Part shown: in pieces, positions 58,333 through 64,000 of the stretch
Numbering within the stretch: position 1 is the first letter of the stretch
Layout of the letters: each line of letters begins with the position of its first letter
NCBI RefSeq assembly: GCF_003627755.1
Contig: NZ_CP032694.1
Coordinates: 1,479,501-1,543,500 of the forward strand
From: Rhizobium jaguaris
Lineage (GTDB): Bacteria > Pseudomonadota > Alphaproteobacteria > Rhizobiales > Rhizobiaceae
Length of the DNA stretch: 64,000 nt
Direction: 5' to 3'
Notes under the pieces: model-generated
What the model was told of the DNA's origin: nothing
What the model saw: only the letters and a program-made list of their open reading frames with translations
Databases searched by the model: none
Made by a program: the position numbers and the translations under genes

Positions 58333-58359
58333 AAAGCCGGGGTCAAGAACCCCGGCTTT
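58333..58359. terminator. Terminator shared by ndk and the lipoprotein gene
   Basis: AAAGCCGGGGT (58333-58343) pairs with ACCCCGGCTTT (58349-58359), an 11-bp stem with a CAAGA loop, followed on the plus strand by two more Ts (TTTTT in all). It is canonical for ndk. On the minus strand it lies just downstream of the lipoprotein stop. Confidence 0.85.
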
Positions 58360-58360
58360 T

Positions 58361-58870
58361 TCATGCCGGACAAGCCTCGTCATGCCCATAATCGATGCTG
58401 CCGTCGGCTTTGAAGACATCCGGGTTTTTCGTATAGCTCGGACCGACCACCAGCGGCTTCGTCGGCAGCACGGTCTGGTCGAGATCGGATTTCACCTCGG
58501 TCTTGATGGTCTGGATCGTTTTGTCGCTGGCATCGACCAACTTGATCGAGACCGAATAGGGGCGGTCCTTGCGCACGCAGCGCAGATCCGGGCTTTCGAG
58601 CGTGATCTTGTCCCAGAACGTATAGATCTTCTCGTGCACCACCAGGGGATCGCCGCCCATCGGGTTTTCAAATTCCGCGACCGCCGTTGTGCCTTCCGGG
58701 ATCGGCGCGATCTTCTTCAGCGTAATCATGTAGCTGGCCGTCGCGACGCGATAATTGAAGACGAAGAGCCGGCCGCTGAGTTCGGTCGGGCCGTCGTCGG
58801 CCTGCCGCTGGCAGCCGGCGAACGTCAAGCCCGCAATTGCGGCCATCAAAACGATCGCCTTGGTTCTCAT
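58361..58870 (-). CDS. Small predicted lipoprotein of unknown function
   Basis: 169 residues from ATG 58870. A lipoprotein-like signal (MRTKAIVLMAAIAGLTFAGC, lipid Cys20) precedes a soluble domain of mainly beta composition with a late Cys pair (RCVRKD, DEACPA). I do not recognise the family. ATG overlaps the stop of the CGNR gene (ATGA), so the two may be translated together, although no functional link is evident. Confidence 0.8.
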   Translation of the reverse strand: MRTKAIVLMAAIAGLTFAGCQRQADDGPTELSGRLFVFNYRVATASYMITLKKIAPIPEGTTAVAEFENPMGGDPLVVHEKIYTFWDKITLESPDLRCVRKDRPYSVSIKLVDASDKTIQTIKTEVKSDLDQTVLPTKPLVVGPSYTKNPDVFKADGSIDYGHDEACPA

Positions 58871-59418
58871 GGTGGGCTCTCCTCCTTCTTGCGCCGATAA
58901 TACCGGTTCGCCTTGGCGCGGTTGCCGCAGACCGCCATGTCGCACCAGGCCCGGCTCTTGTTCTTGCTGCGGTCGATGAACAGCCAGCCGCAGTTGCGGC
59001 AGATTTTCATGCGGTCCGGATCGGGCATGGCAATCAGCCGCAGGGTGGAATGCACCGTCGCGGCATCGAGCCCGTCGGGCGAGGCAGCCCGTCGCCGCAC
59101 CTTCGACAGTGCCTCCAATAGATCGGCCAGTAGTGCATCAGCGTCACGATCGAGCACGCGGGCTCGGAAATAACCGTCGATCGCTTCACGCAGGTCGATG
59201 AAGTCCGATTTGTTCTCCTGCCGCACCGGCAGTATATCGCCGAACAAAGCCCGCTCGGCACAGAAATTCGCTGCCGCTTTCGGAAAACTCTCCATCTGTC
59301 CCGGCGCTTCAAAACGATCGATGCGCCGCTCGTCGTCATGACGCAGGATGACGCTGTTGGCGACATCCAGTGCCAGCGCACCGCCGGAAAACCGATGTGG
59401 GGTCCAGGAAAAGCTCAT
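58867..59418 (-). CDS. CGNR zinc-finger (ABATE domain) protein
   Basis: 183 residues from ATG 59418. The N-terminal ABATE domain shows GGALALDVANSVILR, and the C-terminal zinc finger shows CRNCGWLFIDRSKNKSRAWC and then CGNRAKANRYYRRKK. The CGNR motif gives the family its name; members are putative stress-linked transcription regulators. Divergent from a LivH-type permease with 64 bp between the start codons, so it may regulate that gene. Confidence 0.88.
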   Translation of the reverse strand: MSFSWTPHRFSGGALALDVANSVILRHDDERRIDRFEAPGQMESFPKAAANFCAERALFGDILPVRQENKSDFIDLREAIDGYFRARVLDRDADALLADLLEALSKVRRRAASPDGLDAATVHSTLRLIAMPDPDRMKICRNCGWLFIDRSKNKSRAWCDMAVCGNRAKANRYYRRKKEESPP

Positions 59419-59482
59419 GCTCAAAATTATAACTGGTAAAATGGATTTTACTAGTTACTATTCGTCGACGTCCGGAGGTTCC

Positions 59483-60379
59483 ATGGCCTATCTCCTGCAG
59501 CAATTGGCGAATGCCGTTCCGCTCGCCGCACTCTACGCGGCGCTGGCCTTTGGCTATGCTGTTGCCTTCGGGGTGATGAAGCGCGCCGATATCACCTATG
59601 GAGCCCTTTTTGCCTTTGCCGGCCAGATGCTGGTTCTGTTTGCCGACGTCGGCTACACGAGGATGTTTCTTATTCTGCCGGCTGCGCTCGCCTTTGGTGC
59701 GGTCATCGCGCTCGCCTATACGCTGGGCTCGAGCTTTCTCATCGGCCGTTCGATCATGTTGCCGCTGTCGCGCAAATCGCCCAATACGATCATCGTCGCC
59801 GCACTCGGCATGACGATCATACTGATGGAAACGGCGCGGCTGGCTTCCAACACGCGCGGCATTTGGCTGCCGCCCTTCATGAACGAGATGATCGTCTTCT
59901 GGGATAGCGGCGGTTTCCGGGTAACGCTCACTGAGATCCAGCTCATCAACACGGCGCTAATGATCCTGGTGATCCTCGGCGGGGCCTATGTGCTCAGATA
60001 TACCGGATGGGGCCGTGTCTGGCGGGCGGTGACGGACGATGCGCTCGCTGCCGAGCTTTGCGGCACAAGCGCCAATCGTGTCTTCCTCTCGGCTTACATA
60101 GCCTCGGCATTGGTCGCAACCTTTTGCGGCCTGCTCGCGACGTCGTATTACGGCACGATGGATTTTGGCGCCGGTTTGATGTTCGGCTTGAAGGTGCTGA
60201 TGATCGCCGCTGTCGGCGGCTATTCCGATCCGTTGAAGTCGGCGGGTGGAGCCGCACTGCTTGGCCTGTTCGAGACCATGTGGGGTGCGTACGGGCCGTT
60301 TCTGTGGCGCGATTTCGTAATCTTCTCGCTGCTCGTGCTGCTGCTGGTGCTGAGCCGGCGCGAGCGCGTGGTTCCTTAG
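59483..60379 (+). CDS. Branched-chain amino acid-type ABC transporter permease (LivH-like), orphan
   Basis: 298 residues from ATG 59483 (GGAGG 6 nt upstream). About eight membrane helices with the LivH features LAALYAALAFGYAVAFGVMKRADI and MMFGLKVLMIAAVGG-like GLMFGLKVLMIAAVGGYSDP. No LivM, ATPases or binding protein lie nearby, so partner subunits must be encoded elsewhere or the gene is a relic. The C-terminus is complete and frame intact. Confidence 0.85.
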   Translation: MAYLLQQLANAVPLAALYAALAFGYAVAFGVMKRADITYGALFAFAGQMLVLFADVGYTRMFLILPAALAFGAVIALAYTLGSSFLIGRSIMLPLSRKSPNTIIVAALGMTIILMETARLASNTRGIWLPPFMNEMIVFWDSGGFRVTLTEIQLINTALMILVILGGAYVLRYTGWGRVWRAVTDDALAAELCGTSANRVFLSAYIASALVATFCGLLATSYYGTMDFGAGLMFGLKVLMIAAVGGYSDPLKSAGGAALLGLFETMWGAYGPFLWRDFVIFSLLVLLLVLSRRERVVP

Positions 60380-60406
60380 ATCAATGCCAGAATTGCGCTC
60401 TAAAGC

Positions 60407-60874
60407 CTATTTTTCATCAGCCCATTTGGCCCGCGCGGCATCGTCTGCGTCCTTGGCAGAAACCCAATCGCCCTCTTGGCCGTCTTTCGCATGTTCCTTT
60501 TTCCAGAAAGGCGCTGAGGTCTTCAGGAAATCCATGACGAAATTGGCGCCGTCGAAGGCCGCTTGCCGATGCGAGGCGGCGGCTACGACGAGGACGATGT
60601 TTTCTCCGGGCGCAATCTTGCCGTAGCGGTGCATGGCGGTCAGGCCACGAAGTTCGAAGCGCTCGATGGCGAGCTTAGCAATACGGGTGATCTCCGCTTC
60701 CGCCATGCCGGGATAATGTTCGAGTTCCAGCGCGCCGAGGGTTCCGCCTTCGTCGCGGCAGAGGCCGGAAAACGTGACAACCGCTCCGATATCACGTCGT
60801 CCATTCGTGAGGCGGTCGATCTCGGCCTGCAGATCGAAATCTTCGCGCTGGACTTTGACGAATGGTGAAGTCAT
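60407..60874 (-). CDS. moaE: Molybdopterin synthase catalytic subunit MoaE
   Basis: 155 residues. FVKVQREDFDLQAEIDRLTN, GAVVTFSGLCRDEGG, LELEHYPGMAEAEI and MHRYGKIAPGENIVLVV are MoaE signatures, and FWKKEHAKDG includes the catalytic Lys. With MoaD it inserts two sulfurs to make molybdopterin. Separated from moaD by a 129-bp spacer containing a palindrome. Confidence 0.95.
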   Translation of the reverse strand: MTSPFVKVQREDFDLQAEIDRLTNGRRDIGAVVTFSGLCRDEGGTLGALELEHYPGMAEAEITRIAKLAIERFELRGLTAMHRYGKIAPGENIVLVVAAASHRQAAFDGANFVMDFLKTSAPFWKKEHAKDGQEGDWVSAKDADDAARAKWADEK

Positions 60875-60920
60875 CGCAATTTCCTTATCGCCCCTTTGAA
60901 AGAGTTCACGAGACTTCCGG

Positions 60921-60954
60921 CCCTTCGCAAGGGCATCCTGAGCCTGCCGAAGGG
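60921..60954. repeat. Palindromic element between moaD and moaE
   Basis: CCCTTCG (60921-60927) pairs with CGAAGGG (60948-60954) around CAAGGGCATCCTGAGCCTGC. On the minus strand it reads CCCTTCGGCAGGCTCAGGAT, which resembles the CCCTTCGACAGGCTCAGG-type intergenic repeats I recall from many proteobacteria. Confidence 0.5.
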
Positions 60955-61003
60955 GGCGTTCGTCGCTACAATCGATTCACTGGATCGATTGCCCGACCGC
61001 TCC

Positions 61004-61261
61004 TCACCCACCGGTCATTGGTGGAAACAGCCCGATCTCCCGGGCTCCGGCGATCGGCTCGTCATGATCGGCATGTTCCATATCGATAGCCACGCGGATC
61101 GCCTCCGGAAATTGAAGCGCCGTCTCGTATTCCTCGCCCAACGTCTTCAAATGATTCAGGAGATCGCCAACGGTGATCACCTCGGCGGGGAGCGAAATCT
61201 CTTCCTCTCCCTTGCCGATCCGTTCACGTACCCAGGCGAAATAGACGAGCTTCGTCATCAT
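61004..61261 (-). CDS. moaD: Molybdopterin synthase sulfur carrier MoaD
   Basis: 85 residues, ubiquitin-like fold: KLVYFAWVRERIGKGEEEIS, then the C-terminal REIGLFPPMTGG, ending in the Gly-Gly that is thiocarboxylated. It is the sulfur donor for MoaE. ATG 61261 (or the next codon 61258) overlaps the pgsA stop as ATGA, tying it to pgsA translation. Confidence 0.93.
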   Translation of the reverse strand: MMTKLVYFAWVRERIGKGEEEISLPAEVITVGDLLNHLKTLGEEYETALQFPEAIRVAIDMEHADHDEPIAGAREIGLFPPMTGG

Positions 61262-61845
61262 TCCTCATCCACAACATGTTTCAGCCCGGCTCGGAAATAA
61301 TCGTAGCCGGTATAGATCGTCAGCAGCGCCGCGATCCAGAGCAGGACGATGCCCATCTCCGTCGTATAGGGTAGCACCTTGTCGCCCGCCGGCCCAGCCA
61401 GCAGGAAGGCGATGGCAACCAACTGCGCGGTGGTCTTCCATTTCGCAATGCGCGTCACCGGCACGCTGACCTTGAGCGCCGCCAGATATTCGCGCAGGCC
61501 CGAGACGAGGATCTCGCGGCAGAGGATGATGATTGCGGCCCAGAGCGACCAGCCAGCAATGGTGCCGTCGGCTGCCACCAGCAGCAGGATCGCAGAGACC
61601 AGCAGCTTGTCGGCGATCGGGTCCAGCATACGGCCGATATTCGAGGTCTGATTCCAGATGCGCGCGAGATAGCCATCCAAGAAGTCGGTGATCGAGGCAA
61701 TGATGAAGATCCAGAGCGCTATCCAGCGTGCGAAGTCGGAGCTGTCCAGTTTGCCTTCGATGAAAAAGCACACGACGATCAACGGCACACAGAGAATGCG
61801 GCCATAGGTGAGCAGATTGGGAATGCTGTATGTGCGCGAAGCCAT
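61258..61845 (-). CDS. pgsA: CDP-diacylglycerol--glycerol-3-phosphate 3-phosphatidyltransferase
   Basis: 195 residues from ATG 61845: MASRTYSIPNLLTYGRILCV. The CDP-alcohol phosphotransferase motif is seen in DFLDGYLARIWNQTSNIGRM followed by LDPIADK (D-x2-DG-x2-AR-x8-G-x3-D-x3-D), with four to five membrane helices. It makes phosphatidylglycerol phosphate. A GTG 9 codons upstream is less likely. Coupled to moaD downstream. Confidence 0.94.
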   Translation of the reverse strand: MASRTYSIPNLLTYGRILCVPLIVVCFFIEGKLDSSDFARWIALWIFIIASITDFLDGYLARIWNQTSNIGRMLDPIADKLLVSAILLLVAADGTIAGWSLWAAIIILCREILVSGLREYLAALKVSVPVTRIAKWKTTAQLVAIAFLLAGPAGDKVLPYTTEMGIVLLWIAALLTIYTGYDYFRAGLKHVVDEE

Positions 61846-62057
61846 GGAAATCGTTTCGTTTCGGTTGTTCACTGGGTCAAAATGGCCTTGTCCCCCAAGG
61901 CGTCATCTCGTTCCAGCTATTTGATTTAGCATGATCTTATCCAAAAACCGTTCTGCACGTCTGGGGATCGTGTCTTAGATGGCGGTTTGAGGACCTTATC
62001 GTCAATATTGTTTCCGTTTTTTCATCGTCATTGCGTGGAATTTGCGACCAGCTTTTT

Positions 62058-64000
62058 TTATTTCGCGGCGTCCTCGTGAAAATGGTTGTAGACCTGCCGC
62101 GCCACGGCTTCCGATATGCCCTCGACGGCCATCAGGTCGGATAGTGCCGCGCGAGACACGGCCTTGGCGGTGCCGAAATGTTGCAGCAGCGCCCGCTTGC
62201 GCGAAGGACCGATGCCGCCGATCTCGTCCAGCGGGTTCTTCACCATCTCTTTTTTGCGGCGCGCCCGGTGCGAGCCGATGGCGAAACGATGCGCCTCGTC
62301 GCGCATGCGCTGGATGAAGTAGAGCACGGGATCGCGGGGCGGCAGGGTGAAGCTCTCGCGGGCGGGCGCAAAAAAGCGTTCGCGTCCGGCATCACGGTCG
62401 ACACCCTTGGCGACGCCGATGGCAATGACGCTGTCGGTAATTCCCAGCTCTTCGAGGATGGCGCGCACCGCGGTCATCTGCCCTTGACCGCCATCGATGA
62501 GGATGACGTCCGGCCAGGCGGGGAAGGGCTGATCCGCAGCGTCAACGGTCGCGGTCTCCGCGTCGAGGCTCCGATCGGGCTTTCCCTCCTCCTTCAGAAG
62601 GCGGGAGAAGCGCCGTGTCATGACTTCGCGCATCATGCCGAAATCGTCGCCGGGCGTGATGTCGGTCGATTTGATGTTGAACTTGCGGTACTGGCCTTTG
62701 ACGAACCCTTCCGGCCCGGCCACCACCATGCCACCGACCGCATTCGTGCCCATGATATGCGAGTTGTCATAGATCTCGATGCGCTGCGGCACGTAGGGAA
62801 GCTGGAATGTCTCCTTGAAGCCTTCGAGCAGCCGCGATTGCGAGGCGGTCTCGGCGAGCTTGCGACCATGCGCTTCGCGGGCATTGGCGACGACATGATC
62901 GACCAGATCGCGTTTCTCGCCGCGCTGCGGCACCAGGATCGTGACCTTGTGGCCCGCCTTTTCACTCAGCGCGGCCGCCAGCAGCTCGATCTCCTCGACC
63001 GTCTCCGACAGCAGGATCTGCCGCGGCACGGGCTTGTCGTCATAGAACTGCGCGAGGAAGGCATTCAGCACCTCGGCGCCGGAAAGCGACGGATCGGCTT
63101 TCGGGAAATAGGCGCGGTTCCCCCAGTTCTGGCCGGTGCGGAAGAAAAACACCTGGATGCAGGAGATGCCGCCTTCGTGATGGATGGCGAAGACATCCGC
63201 TTCCTCGACGCCAGCGGGGTTGATGCCCTGGTGGCTCTGCACATGCGACAACGCCGCCAATCGGTCGCGATAGATGGCGGCGCGCTCGAAATCGAGGTCT
63301 TCGGCGGCGGCGTTCATTGCCTCCGCCATGTGCGCCTTGACGTTCTGGCTCTTGCCGGAAAGGAAGTCCTTCGCCTCCTGCACCAGCTCGGCATAGCCTT
63401 CATCACTGATCTCGCGAGTGCAGGGCCCCGAGCAGCGCTTGATCTGATAGAGCAGGCAGGGCCGGGTGCGTGTTTCGAAAACGCTGTCGGTGCAGGTCCG
63501 GATCAGGAAGGCGCGCTGCAGCGAATTGATCGTGCGGCCGACGGCACCGGCCGAGGCGAAAGGACCGAAATAATCACCCTTGCGGGCGCGCGCGCCGCGA
63601 TGCTTGAAGATCGCAGGCGCGCGATGATCGCCGGTAATGAGAATGTAGGGAAAGGATTTGTCGTCCCGCAGCAATACGTTGAAGCGCGGCCGTAAGCGCT
63701 TGATCAGATTCGCTTCCAGCAGCAGCGCTTCGGTTTCGGTGCGGGTTGTGACGAACTCCATATTGGCGGTTTCGCGCACCATGCGGGCGATGCGGTTGGA
63801 ATGCACACGGCCCATCGCATAATTGGCGACACGCTTCTTCAGGCTGCGTGCCTTGCCCACATAGAGCACGTCGCCGTCTTCGTTGAACATGCGGTAGACG
63901 CCGGGATTGTTCGGCAGGCGTTTGACGAATTCCGCGATCAGCTCGGCGCCCCGAAGGCCGGTTTCGTTCTTGCCGCCTTCGTTCCAGTCGACGGGCGCGA
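62058..64000 (-). CDS. uvrC: UvrABC system protein C, 5' end cut by window edge
   Basis: The frame enters from the right edge with [20 protein letters not shown] before the GIY-YIG nuclease domain ([24 protein letters not shown]). The UVR motif ([20 protein letters not shown]), the RNase H-like endonuclease domain ([31 protein letters not shown]) and C-terminal helix-hairpin-helix repeats ([30 protein letters not shown]) follow. It makes both incisions in nucleotide excision repair. About 647 residues are visible; only the N-terminus is missing. A 212-bp gap separates it from pgsA. Confidence 0.96.
   Translation of the reverse strand, partial: APVDWNEGGKNETGLRGAELIAEFVKRLPNNPGVYRMFNEDGDVLYVGKARSLKKRVANYAMGRVHSNRIARMVRETANMEFVTTRTETEALLLEANLIKRLRPRFNVLLRDDKSFPYILITGDHRAPAIFKHRGARARKGDYFGPFASAGAVGRTINSLQRAFLIRTCTDSVFETRTRPCLLYQIKRCSGPCTREISDEGYAELVQEAKDFLSGKSQNVKAHMAEAMNAAAEDLDFERAAIYRDRLAALSHVQSHQGINPAGVEEADVFAIHHEGGISCIQVFFFRTGQNWGNRAYFPKADPSLSGAEVLNAFLAQFYDDKPVPRQILLSETVEEIELLAAALSEKAGHKVTILVPQRGEKRDLVDHVVANAREAHGRKLAETASQSRLLEGFKETFQLPYVPQRIEIYDNSHIMGTNAVGGMVVAGPEGFVKGQYRKFNIKSTDITPGDDFGMMREVMTRRFSRLLKEEGKPDRSLDAETATVDAADQPFPAWPDVILIDGGQGQMTAVRAILEELGITDSVIAIGVAKGVDRDAGRERFFAPARESFTLPPRDPVLYFIQRMRDEAHRFAIGSHRARRKKEMVKNPLDEIGGIGPSRKRALLQHFGTAKAVSRAALSDLMAVEGISEAVARQVYNHFHEDAAK

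Overview
The window is a stretch of chromosome from a member of the Rhizobiaceae, most likely Rhizobium. Three things support this: the GC-rich, alphaproteobacterial style of the proteins; the gene order (rpsF-rpsR-DUF2232-rplI, dnaB, alr, radA, cvpA, purF; fabD-fabG-acpP-fabF-mltG-yicC-gmk; lptF-lptG-lptD-surA-like-pdxA-rsmA); and a GAGCATTTCC-type intergenic repeat of rhizobial genomes. Species level cannot be read from the sequence. No tRNA, rRNA, insertion sequence, prophage or CRISPR array was seen.

Layout. 1-5 kb (minus): the citramalate synthase gene (cut by the left edge) and a translationally coupled chain cysS, two tandem GFA-domain genes and proline iminopeptidase. 5-15.5 kb (mostly minus): SDR, purF, cvpA, radA, alr and dnaB, interrupted by plus-strand accessory genes: a LysE exporter and a frameshifted AraC regulator next to azlCD. 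15.8-19 kb (plus): a marR-emrB-emrA efflux operon. 19-21.8 kb (minus): the ribosomal operon rpsF-rpsR-DUF2232-rplI with a long leader. 21.8-26.3 kb (minus): a class III nucleotide cyclase, an SRPBCC protein, an XRE regulator, an NTF2-like protein and an aldo/keto reductase. 26.5-33.3 kb (plus): fatty acid synthesis (fabD, fabG, acpP, fabF), then mltG, yicC and gmk. 33.3-41.8 kb (minus): rsmA, pdxA, a SurA-like chaperone, the LPS export genes lptD/lptG/lptF and a PAP2 phosphatase. 42-44 kb (plus): pepA and holC. 44-49.4 kb: a GrpB-family gene with an in-frame stop, a sugar 1-dehydrogenase and a TRAP transporter (dctQM opposite dctP). 49.5-56.9 kb (minus): prolyl oligopeptidase, polysaccharide deacetylase lipoprotein, ABC-F ATPase, an orphan domain resembling the N-terminus of rhizobial diguanylate cyclases, a quinone oxidoreductase-like dehydrogenase and an HbpS-like protein. 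57-60.4 kb: HxlR regulator, ndk, a small lipoprotein with a CGNR zinc-finger protein, and a lone LivH-type permease. 60.4-64 kb (minus): moaE, moaD, pgsA and uvrC (cut by the right edge).

Themes. Envelope biogenesis dominates the middle: FabD/FabG/AcpP/FabF make acyl chains, LptD/F/G export LPS, the PAP2 phosphatase may trim lipid A or undecaprenyl phosphate, MltG and Alr serve peptidoglycan, and PgsA serves phospholipid synthesis.

Most of the window is ordinary core genome, and I found no clear new multi-gene system. The points most worth a second look are: (i) an inverted repeat in the cysS leader that can hide its Shine-Dalgarno sequence; (ii) three apparent gene lesions (one-base frameshifts in lptG and the araC-like gene, an amber codon in the GrpB gene), where lptG should be essential, so that assembly error must be excluded; (iii) the 167-residue orphan domain; (iv) an HxlR/quinone-reductase/HbpS locus with a visible candidate operator; (v) structured leaders before rpsF, acpP, mltG and dctP. 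All function calls are from reading the sequence; no database search was run.
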